Source of the DNA: Bog-473 sp035552095
GTDB taxonomy: Bacteria > Actinomycetota > Acidimicrobiia > Acidimicrobiales > RAAP-2
Direction: 5' to 3'
Assembly (NCBI GenBank): GCA_035552095.1
Contig: DASZMA010000184.1
Span: forward strand, 1 to 16,405
Length of the DNA: 16,405 nt
The stretch's first letter is position 1. Each line of letters begins with the position of its first letter. The notes below the pieces were generated by a model, which searched no databases, was not told where the DNA came from, and worked only from the letters and a program-made list of their open reading frames with translations. A program made the translations under genes and the position numbers. Positions 1-7,406 of this stretch are shown here, in pieces.

Positions 1-1
1 A

Positions 2-1678
2 GAGCTTTCTCTGTTGCGGGATTACTTCGCCGCCACGCCGTACCCGCCGACCGGAGCCGTGGCGGGAGCCCTCGCCCTGACCAAGCTGGTGGGGCGGGTC
101 GAATGGGTGGCCGGGAATGCTGCGCTCATAGGTGACGGCAGCCTCTCCTCGGGACCGTCGTCCGTCCGGGAGGTGGTGGCGGCGGTGGCGGAGACGCTCA
201 GCCGATCCGCCTCTCTTATCTGCGACGACAAGGGCCAACCGGTTGACGATCCAAATCTGGTGGGAGTGGTCCAGGAAGCCATGCGACGACTGGATGATCT
301 GATACGCGCCGAGATTGAGATCGACGTGTCCATGCTGATCGGGGTGGAAGCCGATTGCGATCGTGGCGAGGAGCCGGCGACAGCAAGTGAGACCAAAGAG
401 CCGGGTGGCGGCAGCATCGCCTTGACCCTGGACCCCAGCTTCCAAGCACGAGCCTTGGGTATCGCCACTGAGATGGTGGCCGACGCCGCCCTGGAATCGG
501 CCGGAGCTCAGGTGGCGGGCGATCGACGGCTGGGCACCGGTGGTGAGGCGACGTCGTCCCTGCCATGGAGCCGCCTGACGTCGCATTTCTCGTTCGGCTC
601 CGTGTGGTTCCGCAATGCCGTGCGGGGGGCGGCCGGACTGGCTCTGGCGGTGGCTGTCGTTGAGGTCACCAACGTGCAGCACGGGTTTTGGGTGGTCCTC
701 GGCACCCTGTCGGTCTTGCGGTCCAGCGCGCTGGGCACGGGTGCCACGGCTCTGCGGGCGGTCGCAGGAACCGCAGTGGGCTTCGTCGTGGGCTCGGCCA
801 TCATGGTCGGGGTGGGTGACCACACGGCACTGTTGTGGGTGCTGCTTCCACTGGCCATTCTGATCTCGGGTGTGGCTCCATCCATGATCTCGTTCGCCGC
901 CGGACAGGCGGGGTTCACCTTGGTGGTGGTCATCTTGTTCAACATCATCCAGCCGGTGGGCTGGAAGGTCGGGCTGACCAGGATCGAGGACGTGGCCATC
1001 GGCTGCCTCGTGAGCGTGGTGGTGGGGCTGCTGTTCTGGCCTCGCGGCGCCAAAGCCGCGTTGGGGCAAGCCCTCTCACGGGCCTTTGTCACGAGCTCGG
1101 GATACCTCTCGGATGCGGTGGAGCGTCTGACCACGTCGGCGAGCCACGTTGACACCGGCCCCGGCCAGCGGGCTGCGCATGGCGCCTATCTCTTGCTCGA
1201 TGACGCCTTCAGACAGTTTCTCGCCGAAGGTGGGGCGAAGCTGGTGTCGGTTGAAACGGTGGCCACCCTCTTCACCGGCGCCAATCGTCTGCGCCTGGCC
1301 GCCTACACCCTGTCCACCCTGCCGGTATCGCTGCCGGATGCCGACGGGCCCGAACTGGAAACGGTGGCCGTGGCTGGTGCGGTCCTGCGTGACTCATACG
1401 CCTCCAGCCACCGGTGGTACGAAGAGTTCGCCGAAGTCCTGGCTGAGCGGCGCCTTTCGCTGGACCCCCCACCGAGCCATGACCACACCTTGCACGATGT
1501 ACTGCGCCGGGCTTTCGACGACGCGCGGGCCCAACGTCGGAGCGATCGGTTGCGCACCACGCTGCAGATGCTCTGGGCCGATGAGCTGCTGGAGTCCCAG
1601 CGCCAGGTGCAGGTTGACCTGGCTGCTTCGGCCGACCTCTTCATCCGGCAAAGGAGCAGCGGTCCGCTCGGGCGCTGA
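2..1678 (+). CDS. FUSC-family inner membrane protein, 5'-truncated by window edge
   Basis: The reading frame is open to the left edge (frame 2); the TTG at position 14 is only the first possible start inside the window, so I treat the gene as partial. About 558 residues are visible. A hydrophobic block encoded at about 605-1045 has several membrane segments and contains FWVVLGTLSVLRSS followed by GTGATALRAVAGTAVGFVVG, the pattern of the FUSC_2 domain (fusaric acid resistance / aromatic acid exporter-like, PF13515). It is followed by a long soluble, mostly helical C-terminal part ending at TGA 1676-1678. Family members are often about 700 residues with two membrane blocks, so the first block probably lies off the left edge. 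By family it would be a membrane protein linked to efflux of small aromatic acids; the substrate cannot be read from the sequence. Family call is confident, function is not. Confidence 0.8.
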   Translation, partial: ELSLLRDYFAATPYPPTGAVAGALALTKLVGRVEWVAGNAALIGDGSLSSGPSSVREVVAAVAETLSRSASLICDDKGQPVDDPNLVGVVQEAMRRLDDLIRAEIEIDVSMLIGVEADCDRGEEPATASETKEPGGGSIALTLDPSFQARALGIATEMVADAALESAGAQVAGDRRLGTGGEATSSLPWSRLTSHFSFGSVWFRNAVRGAAGLALAVAVVEVTNVQHGFWVVLGTLSVLRSSALGTGATALRAVAGTAVGFVVGSAIMVGVGDHTALLWVLLPLAILISGVAPSMISFAAGQAGFTLVVVILFNIIQPVGWKVGLTRIEDVAIGCLVSVVVGLLFWPRGAKAALGQALSRAFVTSSGYLSDAVERLTTSASHVDTGPGQRAAHGAYLLLDDAFRQFLAEGGAKLVSVETVATLFTGANRLRLAAYTLSTLPVSLPDADGPELETVAVAGAVLRDSYASSHRWYEEFAEVLAERRLSLDPPPSHDHTLHDVLRRAFDDARAQRRSDRLRTTLQMLWADELLESQRQVQVDLAASADLFIRQRSSGPLGR

Positions 1679-1722
1679 GCCGATCGAGCGGGGGAGAAAC
1701 TCCCCAACCGCGATGAATCGGC
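1679..1722 (+). terminator. Possible terminator hairpin after the FUSC gene
   Basis: Directly after the stop codon a perfect inverted repeat GGGGAG-AAA-CTCCCC lies at 1691-1705, nested inside a second pair GCCGAT (1679-1684) / ATCGGC (1717-1722). No T-run follows, so intrinsic termination is uncertain. It may be only an RNA 3'-end structure. Confidence 0.35.
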
Positions 1723-1802
1723 GGCAGTTGAGGCGTCTGTATCTGTATAGGTAGGCGCCGCCGGCCCGGTAGGGCGCCGTTCGACAGATCGGAGGACGGA
1801 TC

Positions 1803-2075
1803 ATGCTGCCGTTTCACTACACCGCGGCTCAGGAGTTCCAGCGGGAATACGAGCGCCAAATGGAGCCGTTCAGGGGAGCCGGACCAGTTCGGTTCACCCG
1901 GCGCCTGGCTCGGCTGGGCGAAGCGGTCGGGCTGCTGGGCCGGCGCTCCGAACGGCGGTCCCAGGGATCAGCCCCCGAGACTGTCGCGCAGGGTGTCCAG
2001 GTCGCGACGGAGTTCGGCCAATTCGGATCGCAGGATGTTGAGCTGCCCCTGAAGATCGGGGCCTGTGTCGGGTAA
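1803..2075 (+). CDS. Small hypothetical protein (90 aa)
   Basis: The ATG at 1803 has a good Shine-Dalgarno, GGAGGA at 1793-1798, spaced 4 nt, which is the main reason to call it. The product begins MLPFHYTAAQEFQREYERQ and is rich in Arg, Glu and Gln. The first 55 residues read like a real soluble, charged small protein, with helical heptad-like spacing. The last 35 or so codons (1968-2075) lie antisense to the 3' end of the yceH-like gene and look less protein-like, so the stop may have been shifted during evolution. I recognise no family and see no signal peptide or membrane segment. It could instead be a non-coding leader or a degraded gene. Confidence 0.45.
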   Translation: MLPFHYTAAQEFQREYERQMEPFRGAGPVRFTRRLARLGEAVGLLGRRSERRSQGSAPETVAQGVQVATEFGQFGSQDVELPLKIGACVG

Positions 2076-2642
2076 CGACCGGTTCTGATCGGGCTTGGGC
2101 TCCTCGTACCTCCCGGACGCCGGATCGACCGGGCTCGGAGACTCGACCTGGGAAGGTAGGAGCAGGCAGGCCCAGCGCTCCTCCTTCTGGCCGGGCCGCC
2201 GGCCCAGCCGCAGGGTCAACGGTTGGTCGAACGAGGCCAGGTACTCCAGCTCATGTTCGATCTCGTCCAGCCGATCGAACTCGGCCATCCGATCGGTGCG
2301 GGCCCGCAGTTCGCCCAGAGTCTGCGGCCCCCGGAGGAGGAGGACGGCCAGCAGGGCGCATTGGCGGAGGTCCACGGCCAGGACCTCGTCGAGCACGTGG
2401 CGGTAGCGCACCACGCTGCGCCCGTGCGAGGGCAGGACGAAGCGGACCAACTTCTGCTCTTTCAGCCCATTGAGCGCGACCATGACCGTGCTCTCGTCGT
2501 AGGTCACGACCGGATCCCGATTGGAGACCTGGTTGCTGGCTGCGATCAGGGCCGCCAGGGTGAGCGGGTACTGCTGGGGGGTCGTGAGCTGTTTCTCGAC
2601 CAGTGCGCCCAGCAGGCGGGCTCCCTCCGGGCTCAGGATCAT
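1968..2642 (-). CDS. yceH: YceH/DUF480 family protein
   Basis: The protein of 224 residues starts MILSPEGARLLGALVEKQ and continues TTPQQYPLTLAALIAASNQ, NRDPV and LLLRGPQTLGELR. These match Escherichia coli YceH (EKQVTTPEQYPL, CNQKTNREPV, LLLRGAQTPGELR) block by block. The family (PF04337) folds as tandem winged-helix domains; its molecular function is not established. The start at 2642 is chosen because homology begins there; an in-frame ATG at 2654 would add only MLGP. Compared with the roughly 215-residue E. coli protein, the tail carries a low-complexity stretch followed by a short predicted coiled coil (LNILRSELAELRRDLDTLRD). The gene is divergent from the DapB-like gene, with 64 nt between the starts, and overlaps the small plus-strand frame at its 3' end. 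Confidence 0.9.
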   Translation of the reverse strand: MILSPEGARLLGALVEKQLTTPQQYPLTLAALIAASNQVSNRDPVVTYDESTVMVALNGLKEQKLVRFVLPSHGRSVVRYRHVLDEVLAVDLRQCALLAVLLLRGPQTLGELRARTDRMAEFDRLDEIEHELEYLASFDQPLTLRLGRRPGQKEERWACLLLPSQVESPSPVDPASGRYEEPKPDQNRSLPDTGPDLQGQLNILRSELAELRRDLDTLRDSLGG

Positions 2643-2706
2643 GGGGCCGAGCATACGAGCGCGCACCGAGCAGAACCCCGAGACGCTCTGGTGAGATGAT
2701 GCTGCC

Positions 2707-3783
2707 ATGAGAGCTCCCAAGCGAGTCGTGGTCTGGGGTACCGGGTTTGTCGGCAAAATGGTCATTCCCGAGGTGGTGCGCCATCCCAGTTTCGAGCTGG
2801 TGGGCGTCGGGGTGAGCAGCCCCGACAAGGTGGGCCGCGACGCGGGGGAGATCTGCGGGATCGACCCGATCGGCGTGGCGGCGACCGATGACCTCGAGGC
2901 CCTGATCGCCCTGCGGCCCGATGCGCTCGTGCACTACGGGCCCACGGCCGCCCACGCCAATGACAACCTGCGGGACATCGGCGCCTTCCTCCGGGCCGGC
3001 ATCGACGTGTGCTCGACCGCCATGACGCCATGGGTCTGGCCCAGCATGGTGCTCAATCCACCCTCGTGGACCGAGCCGATCGCCGAGGCCTGTGCGGCCG
3101 GAAACGCATCGTGCTTCACCACCGGCATCGACCCGGGGTTCGCCAACGACCTCTTCCCGATGACCCTCATGGGCCTTTGCGGTGAGGTCAAGCAGGTCAA
3201 GGCGCTCGAGATTCTCGACTACATCAACTACGAGGGCGACTATGAGGACGAGATGGGCATCGGGCGCCCCCCTGAGTTCATCCCCCTGCTTGAGCACACG
3301 GACATCCTGGTTATGTCGTGGGGGGCCACGGTGCCGATGATGGCCCACGCCGTGGGCATTGAGCTCGACGAGATCACCACCACGTGGGACAAATGGGTCA
3401 CCGACACGGAGATCACCACGGCCAAGGGCGTCATCAACCCCGGAGAGGTCGCCGCCATCCGCTTCACGGTCAATGGGATGTTCGGGGGAGCCCCCCGCGT
3501 CTGCCTGGAGCACGTCAACCGGGTGGGCACCGCGGCGGCGCCTGATTGGCCGCGCGGCACCCAGGACGATGTGTACCGGGTGGAGATTGAAGGGTCGCCG
3601 TCGATCACCCAGGAGACCACCTTCCGCTTCACGGACGGCAGCGGCCGAGACGCGGCCGCGGCGGGCTGCCTGGCCACCGGGCTGCGGGCCCTCAACGCCG
3701 TGCCGGCCGTCAACGACTTACCGGCGGGCTGGGTGACCGCGCTCGATCTCCCTTTGATCCCCGGCTACGGCACCATTCGCTAG
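2707..3783 (+). CDS. DapB-like NAD(P)-dependent dehydrogenase (amine dehydrogenase-like family)
   Basis: The protein of 358 residues has an N-terminal Rossmann fold, VVVWGTGFVGK, with the GxGxxG dinucleotide-binding glycines at residues 11, 13 and 16. The middle contains TGIDPGFANDLFP, typical of the group annotated in actinobacteria as dihydrodipicolinate reductase N-terminal domain proteins or NAD(P)H-dependent amine dehydrogenases (relatives of 2,4-diaminopentanoate dehydrogenase). It is longer than true DapB (about 245-270 residues) and there are no other lysine-biosynthesis genes nearby, so a role in lysine synthesis is unlikely. A substrate with an amino or keto group is inferred. The ATG at 2707 is preceded by a weak GGTGAG. 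The stop TAG (3781-3783) overlaps the TAG of the convergent gene. Confidence 0.8.
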   Translation: MRAPKRVVVWGTGFVGKMVIPEVVRHPSFELVGVGVSSPDKVGRDAGEICGIDPIGVAATDDLEALIALRPDALVHYGPTAAHANDNLRDIGAFLRAGIDVCSTAMTPWVWPSMVLNPPSWTEPIAEACAAGNASCFTTGIDPGFANDLFPMTLMGLCGEVKQVKALEILDYINYEGDYEDEMGIGRPPEFIPLLEHTDILVMSWGATVPMMAHAVGIELDEITTTWDKWVTDTEITTAKGVINPGEVAAIRFTVNGMFGGAPRVCLEHVNRVGTAAAPDWPRGTQDDVYRVEIEGSPSITQETTFRFTDGSGRDAAAAGCLATGLRALNAVPAVNDLPAGWVTALDLPLIPGYGTIR

Positions 3784-4235
3784 GCGTTCTGGCGGACCAG
3801 CACCGAGCGGCGGTGGCTGCGCCGGGTGGCGCGGCGGATGGTGCTGGAGAGTTCGGTGCGCCATTCGGTCGGCGCACGATGTGAAGCCGACCGGGCCACT
3901 TCCGGCGCGTTGAGCACCAGCACGGCGACGTCGCTCACGGCGACCACCGAGGCCACGATCGACTGGTGGTGGCCGGGGTTGTGACCGAAGTAGTCGCCCG
4001 GCGCCAGGTCGACCAGGACGCCGTCGCCGGCGGCGAGAAGGGCCGATCCGGCCGCGATCACGTACATGTTCTGGTCCTGGTCGGTCTGGGCGCTGAGCAC
4101 CGTGCCGGCGGCACACCGCAGCTTGATCACACCGTGGCTCGCGAAGTCTTCCAGGGCGCTTCTGGTGTACGACGAGAAGGCCGGGATGGCTTCGAGCAGA
4201 TCGGCGTAGACCTTGGATTCGGATGGTGCGTGCAT
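3780..4235 (-). CDS. Stand-alone cyclic nucleotide-binding-like domain protein
   Basis: The 151-residue protein consists of one CAP_ED/cupin-like domain: an N-terminal helix (LLEAIPAFSSYTRSALEDFA), then beta strands including LRCAAGTVLSAQTDQDQNMYVIAAGSA and VDLAPGDYFGH. The ATG at 4235 is chosen over the longer frame to 4292 because a run AAGGGGGGG (minus strand) sits just upstream as a Shine-Dalgarno. There is no winged-helix DNA-binding domain; the C-terminus is instead basic (RRATRRSHRRSVLVR). In the region corresponding to the phosphate-binding cassette, the usual GE...R is GH...Q, so cAMP binding in the CAP manner is doubtful. It lies 109 nt downstream of the hydrolase on the same strand, so co-transcription is possible. 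Role unknown. Confidence 0.75.
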   Translation of the reverse strand: MHAPSESKVYADLLEAIPAFSSYTRSALEDFASHGVIKLRCAAGTVLSAQTDQDQNMYVIAAGSALLAAGDGVLVDLAPGDYFGHNPGHHQSIVASVVAVSDVAVLVLNAPEVARSASHRAPTEWRTELSSTIRRATRRSHRRSVLVRQNA

Positions 4236-4344
4236 GGTGTCCCCCCTTGCGCCGGACGCCAGTGCGCTCGGACGTTCTTGACTACCTGTCATGGGGGGCA
4301 GCTTGTGCGACCGGAGTTGCGCCCGGGGTTCTCCACGGTTGCAA

Positions 4345-5151
4345 TCAGGGAGTACGTGGTGGGTCGCCCAGGAAGGCGGCGATCAACGTGGTGACCGCTT
4401 CCCGGGTCGGTTTTTCTGAATGGGGAGAATGGCCGGCCTCCGGGTACAGAGCGAGTTGGGCCGCGGGGAGTGCTGCCCGGATGGCGTCGAGCTCACCCGC
4501 TTCGGTGCGCGGATCCTGTCCGCCGTGGATGATCAGGGTCGGTTGGGTCACCTCGCCCAAGCGCCCCCGATAGAGGTCGCTGTGGGGAGTGGCGGCCCGT
4601 TCGGCCAGGTCCAGCCAGGCCTGACCATCGAGGCGTAGCACGGTGCGCCAGCGCGGCTCGCCGTGCTCGGCCGCCAAGGTGCGACGCACTCGTTCTCCGA
4701 AGGCATCGGGGTCGGTGGCCATGCGCTCGAAGAAGGCACGGGAGCGCGGTTTGTCGACGTAGTAGTGCAGCGCCTCGACGACGAGCGCCTCGACCCGTTG
4801 CGGGACTTCAAGGGCTGCCATGGCGGCGATGACGGCCCCGTCGCTGTGACCCCACCAGACGGCCCGTTCGATATTTAGCGCATCGAGCACGGCGACCGTC
4901 TCGAGCACGGCCTGGTGATGGAAGTGAGCGGGGAAGGCATCGACCGGCGTGGAGCGGCCGTAGCCCGAACGGCTCGGGATGACGACCCGATGGTGGCGGG
5001 CCAGGGCGCGTTGGTCGATGGGATAGATGTCGTAGCCCCAGCCCCCGTGTAGGAAGACCAGGGCACTGCCGCGACCTTCCTCGACCACATCGACCGTGAT
5101 CGGCTCGGTCCCGGCCTGCGGGGAGGGTAGGGGTACGGGCACCGAGGGCAT
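4345..5151 (-). CDS. Alpha/beta hydrolase
   Basis: The protein of 268 residues has the whole alpha/beta hydrolase pattern: oxyanion-hole segment LVFLHGGWG (residues 31-39), nucleophile elbow GHSDG with Ser103, acid in HGGQDPRT (Asp213) and histidine in PEAGHSPHSE (His241). No signal peptide is seen, so it is probably cytoplasmic. The start MPSVPVPLP at 5151 is preferred to an upstream start at 5247 because GGGGAG lies a few bases before it and the extra 32 residues look non-coding. The fold covers esterases, lipases, dehalogenases and C-C hydrolases, so the substrate cannot be given. The gene is divergent from the aldo/keto reductase and may form a unit with the cNMP-like gene downstream. Confidence 0.85.
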   Translation of the reverse strand: MPSVPVPLPSPQAGTEPITVDVVEEGRGSALVFLHGGWGYDIYPIDQRALARHHRVVIPSRSGYGRSTPVDAFPAHFHHQAVLETVAVLDALNIERAVWWGHSDGAVIAAMAALEVPQRVEALVVEALHYYVDKPRSRAFFERMATDPDAFGERVRRTLAAEHGEPRWRTVLRLDGQAWLDLAERAATPHSDLYRGRLGEVTQPTLIIHGGQDPRTEAGELDAIRAALPAAQLALYPEAGHSPHSEKPTREAVTTLIAAFLGDPPRTP

Positions 5152-5300
5152 CGCTCCCCAAGGTAGGGGAGGGGCGGCGGGGATGCGGGCGCGGTCGGAT
5201 AGCTGGAGGTGCCAGGAATCCCCGTTGGAGGTTGGTCCGTATACCAATTGATGTCGCTGGCCATGATCGGACGCCGAAGGCTCGGATTACGTTGAAGGCC
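5152..5300. promoter_or_regulatory. Divergent intergenic region with inverted repeat
   Basis: This 149-bp gap between the divergent hydrolase and aldo/keto reductase genes must hold both promoters. It contains the inverted repeat TTGGT-CCGTAT-ACCAA at 5232-5247, a possible operator or promoter element. No convincing -35/-10 pair could be assigned on either strand. Confidence 0.35.
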
Positions 5301-6299
5301 ATGGATCATGTGCAACTCGGTCGTACCGGCCTTCTCGTATCGAAGCTCTGTCTCGGAACCATGACGTTCGGCCTCCAATGTGATGAGGCCCAGTCGCACG
5401 CCATTCTCGATCGTGCCGCCGACGGGGGCATCACCTTTCTCGATACGGCCGATGTCTATCCTCTGGGCGGCGGGTTGGACACCGTCGGCCGCACCGAGGA
5501 GATTCTCGGCAGTTGGCTGCGGGGCCAGGGCAAGCGGGACCGTTTCATTGTGGCCACCAAGTGCTTCGGCCGCACCGGGCGGGCGGAATGGGATCAGGGG
5601 AACTCGCGCAAGCACATCCTCGAGGCGGTTGAGGCCTCGCTGCGTCGGCTCAACATCGACTACATCGACCTGTACCAGCTCCACGGCCCGGACCCCCGCA
5701 CGCCGATAGACGAAACACTGGGCGCCCTCGACGACCTGGTCCGCTCGGGCAAGGTGCGCTACGTGGGCTGTTCGAACTTCCTGGCCTACCGGATCGCCCG
5801 CGCCATCGGGCGCAGCGAGGCGCGGTCGCTGGTCCGGTTCGACTCGGTCCAGCCCCGCTACAACCTGTTGTTCCGCCAGATTGAGCGTGAGCTCCTGCCA
5901 CTGTGCGCCGAGGAGGGCCTGGGGGTCATCCCCTACAACCCGATCGCCGGCGGTCTGCTCTCGGGCAAGCACAACGGGGCGGCGCCCCCTCCGGCCGACA
6001 CCCGTTTCGCCCTGGGCAATGCAGCCGAGATCTACCAGGACCGCTACTGGCACGACCGCGAGTTCGCCACCGTGGAGGCGTTGCGCCAGGTGGCCGAGCG
6101 GGAGGGGGTCTCGCTGGTCACCTTGGCCGTGGCGTGGGTCCTGGCCCACCCGGTCGTCACCGCCCCCATCATTGGAGCCAGTCGGCCCGAGCAACTCGAC
6201 GACAGCCTGGCTGCAGCCGAGTTCGCCATGTCGGCCGAGCTGAAGCTTGAGCTCGATGAGTTGACCAGCGAATACCGGCTGGGTGATGCCGCTCGCTGA
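5301..6299 (+). CDS. Aldo/keto reductase
   Basis: The 332-residue protein starts MDHVQLGRTGLLVSKLCLGT, typical of the aldo/keto reductase superfamily (PF00248, TIM barrel, NADPH-dependent carbonyl reduction). The catalytic tetrad is visible: Asp48 and Tyr53 in FLDTADVYPLGG, Lys87 in VATKCFG and His128 in YQLHGPD. The later motifs GCSNF, QPRYNLL and GASRPEQL are also in place. The ATG at 5301 was chosen over the in-frame start at 5232 because family similarity begins here and GAAGG precedes it. Length is normal for the YhdN/Tas-type subgroup. It is followed by the SDR gene after about 70 nt in the same direction. The substrate is unknown; a sugar or small aldehyde or ketone is possible. Confidence 0.9.
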   Translation: MDHVQLGRTGLLVSKLCLGTMTFGLQCDEAQSHAILDRAADGGITFLDTADVYPLGGGLDTVGRTEEILGSWLRGQGKRDRFIVATKCFGRTGRAEWDQGNSRKHILEAVEASLRRLNIDYIDLYQLHGPDPRTPIDETLGALDDLVRSGKVRYVGCSNFLAYRIARAIGRSEARSLVRFDSVQPRYNLLFRQIERELLPLCAEEGLGVIPYNPIAGGLLSGKHNGAAPPPADTRFALGNAAEIYQDRYWHDREFATVEALRQVAEREGVSLVTLAVAWVLAHPVVTAPIIGASRPEQLDDSLAAAEFAMSAELKLELDELTSEYRLGDAAR

Positions 6300-6317
6300 G
6301 TGGTGGAGGCGGGGTGG

Positions 6318-6345
6318 GTGGCGTGTGGCGTGTGGCGTGTGGTGT
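6318..6345 (+). repeat. Short tandem repeat, 7-bp unit GTGGCGT
   Basis: Three perfect copies (6318-6338) and one copy with a single change (GTGGTGT, 6339-6345) lie between the aldo/keto reductase stop and the SDR start. Copy number could change by slippage; it lies just upstream of the SDR Shine-Dalgarno. Confidence 0.8.
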
Positions 6346-6369
6346 GCGCAGTGGTAAGGGGGGTAGGTG

Positions 6370-7233
6370 ATGAAGACGGACAAGGACGGGGAGAACGAGA
6401 CCAGGCGAGCCCTGGTCACCGGGGCCACCCGGGGCATCGGGATGGCCACCGCCATCGCGTTGGCGCAGGCCGGTTGGGACGTGGCCATCACCGGCCGCAC
6501 GCTGAAGGCGGGGGAGGGGCGCGACGATTCGGACACCGGCGGGGGCCGGGCCATTCCGGGCAGCCTGGAGGAGACTGCCGCCCACATCCGGGCCGCCGGT
6601 CGCGCCGCGCTGCCCTTGGCGGCGGACCTGCACGACCATGATGGCTTGCGCCGGGCGGCCGGCGCAGTCATCGCTGAGTGGGGCGGGGTGGACCTGTTGG
6701 TCAACAACGCGGTGGATACCGCCCCCGGCAGCATGGTCGGGATCCTGGAGCTGACCGTGCCGCAGTTGGAGACGAAATTGGCGGCCAACGTGGTGTCCCA
6801 GTTGGTCCTGGTGCAGGCCGTGCTGCCAGGGATGCTGGAGCGGGGCCACGGCCTCATCGTCAATATGTCGTCCCATACGGCCACCGCCGACCCGCCAGGT
6901 CCGGTCGGTCAAGGCGGCTGGGGTCTGGCCTACGCCGCGTCGAAGGCGGCCTTCCACCGCTTCGCCCCATTGCTGGCGGTGGAACTAGGCCCGCAAGGCA
7001 TCCGAGCCTTCAACGTGGACCCGGGGTATGTGGAGACCGAACGCCAGGTGGCCAACGCGGCCGCCCTCGGACTGGTCGGTCACTACACGGGGGCACCGCC
7101 TTCAGTGCCGGCAGCCGCCATCGTGTGGTTGGCCGACCATCATGATGACGTAGACGTACAGAACGGGCAGACGGTACGGGCTCAGAAGCTGGCGCTGACC
7201 CACCATCTCCATGCTGATTGGCGCGTCCGGTAA
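6370..7233 (+). CDS. Short-chain dehydrogenase/reductase (SDR)
   Basis: The 287-residue protein has the classical SDR motifs: TGATRGIG (residues 17-24) for NAD(P) binding, ADL at 85-87, NNA (112-114), the catalytic serine in VNMSSH (167/168) and YAASK (Tyr188, Lys192), then PGYVETE. An insert between the second strand and the next helix (about residues 45-68, ending PGSLEETAAHIRAAG) marks a subgroup also seen in HSDL2-like and other actinobacterial SDRs. AAGGGGGG about 6 nt upstream supports ATG 6370; GTG 6367 is directly adjacent and would add one residue. It is probably co-transcribed with the aldo/keto reductase, giving two carbonyl-active oxidoreductases in a row before a transporter operon. 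The substrate is unknown. Confidence 0.88.
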   Translation: MKTDKDGENETRRALVTGATRGIGMATAIALAQAGWDVAITGRTLKAGEGRDDSDTGGGRAIPGSLEETAAHIRAAGRAALPLAADLHDHDGLRRAAGAVIAEWGGVDLLVNNAVDTAPGSMVGILELTVPQLETKLAANVVSQLVLVQAVLPGMLERGHGLIVNMSSHTATADPPGPVGQGGWGLAYAASKAAFHRFAPLLAVELGPQGIRAFNVDPGYVETERQVANAAALGLVGHYTGAPPSVPAAAIVWLADHHDDVDVQNGQTVRAQKLALTHHLHADWRVR

Positions 7234-7248
7234 TGACAACCTTTGTCA
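7234..7248. promoter_or_regulatory. Palindromic candidate operator before the liv operon
   Basis: A perfect inverted repeat TGACAA-CCT-TTGTCA begins at the base after the SDR stop codon (TAA 7231-7233), about 160 nt upstream of livG. Its size (6-bp arms, 3-bp spacer) fits a dimeric helix-turn-helix regulator. The regulator is not in this window and could not be named. It has no T-run and a short stem, so a terminator is less likely. Confidence 0.45.
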
Positions 7249-7406
7249 GTTTGGTGGTCAGTTAGGTGGCGGGCCGCTTCCCGTGCTTTTTCGGTCGTTC
7301 TCAGTAGTATCGAACGCAATGTGGGGGTGGGTGGGATTGATGTCGAGAACTGGCGCGGCCTGGCCTCGCTACGCCGTCGGTGCGGTGGCCGGGTGAGGGG
7401 AGCGCG
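7249..7406 (+). promoter_or_regulatory. Upstream region of the liv operon
   Basis: This non-coding stretch before livG holds a less GC-rich part around 7286-7320 with a -10-like TAGTAT at 7305-7310; no good -35 is seen at the expected distance. The short frame across it (7211-7396) has no coding character. A promoter for the five-gene operon is expected here by position. Confidence 0.4.

Noticed and set aside
2251..3513. Minus-strand open frame of 420 codons across yceH and the DapB-like gene
   Set aside because: High-GC shadow: Gly/Arg/His-rich composition with no motif, while both overlapping genes have strong family matches.
2707..3783. Lysine-biosynthesis dapB
   Set aside because: About 90 residues too long and lacking other lysine pathway genes nearby; it fits the DapB-like amine dehydrogenase group better.
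4875..6884. Minus-strand open frame of 669 codons opposite the aldo/keto reductase and SDR
   Set aside because: Low-complexity Pro/Arg/Ala composition; the plus-strand genes show complete catalytic motif sets.
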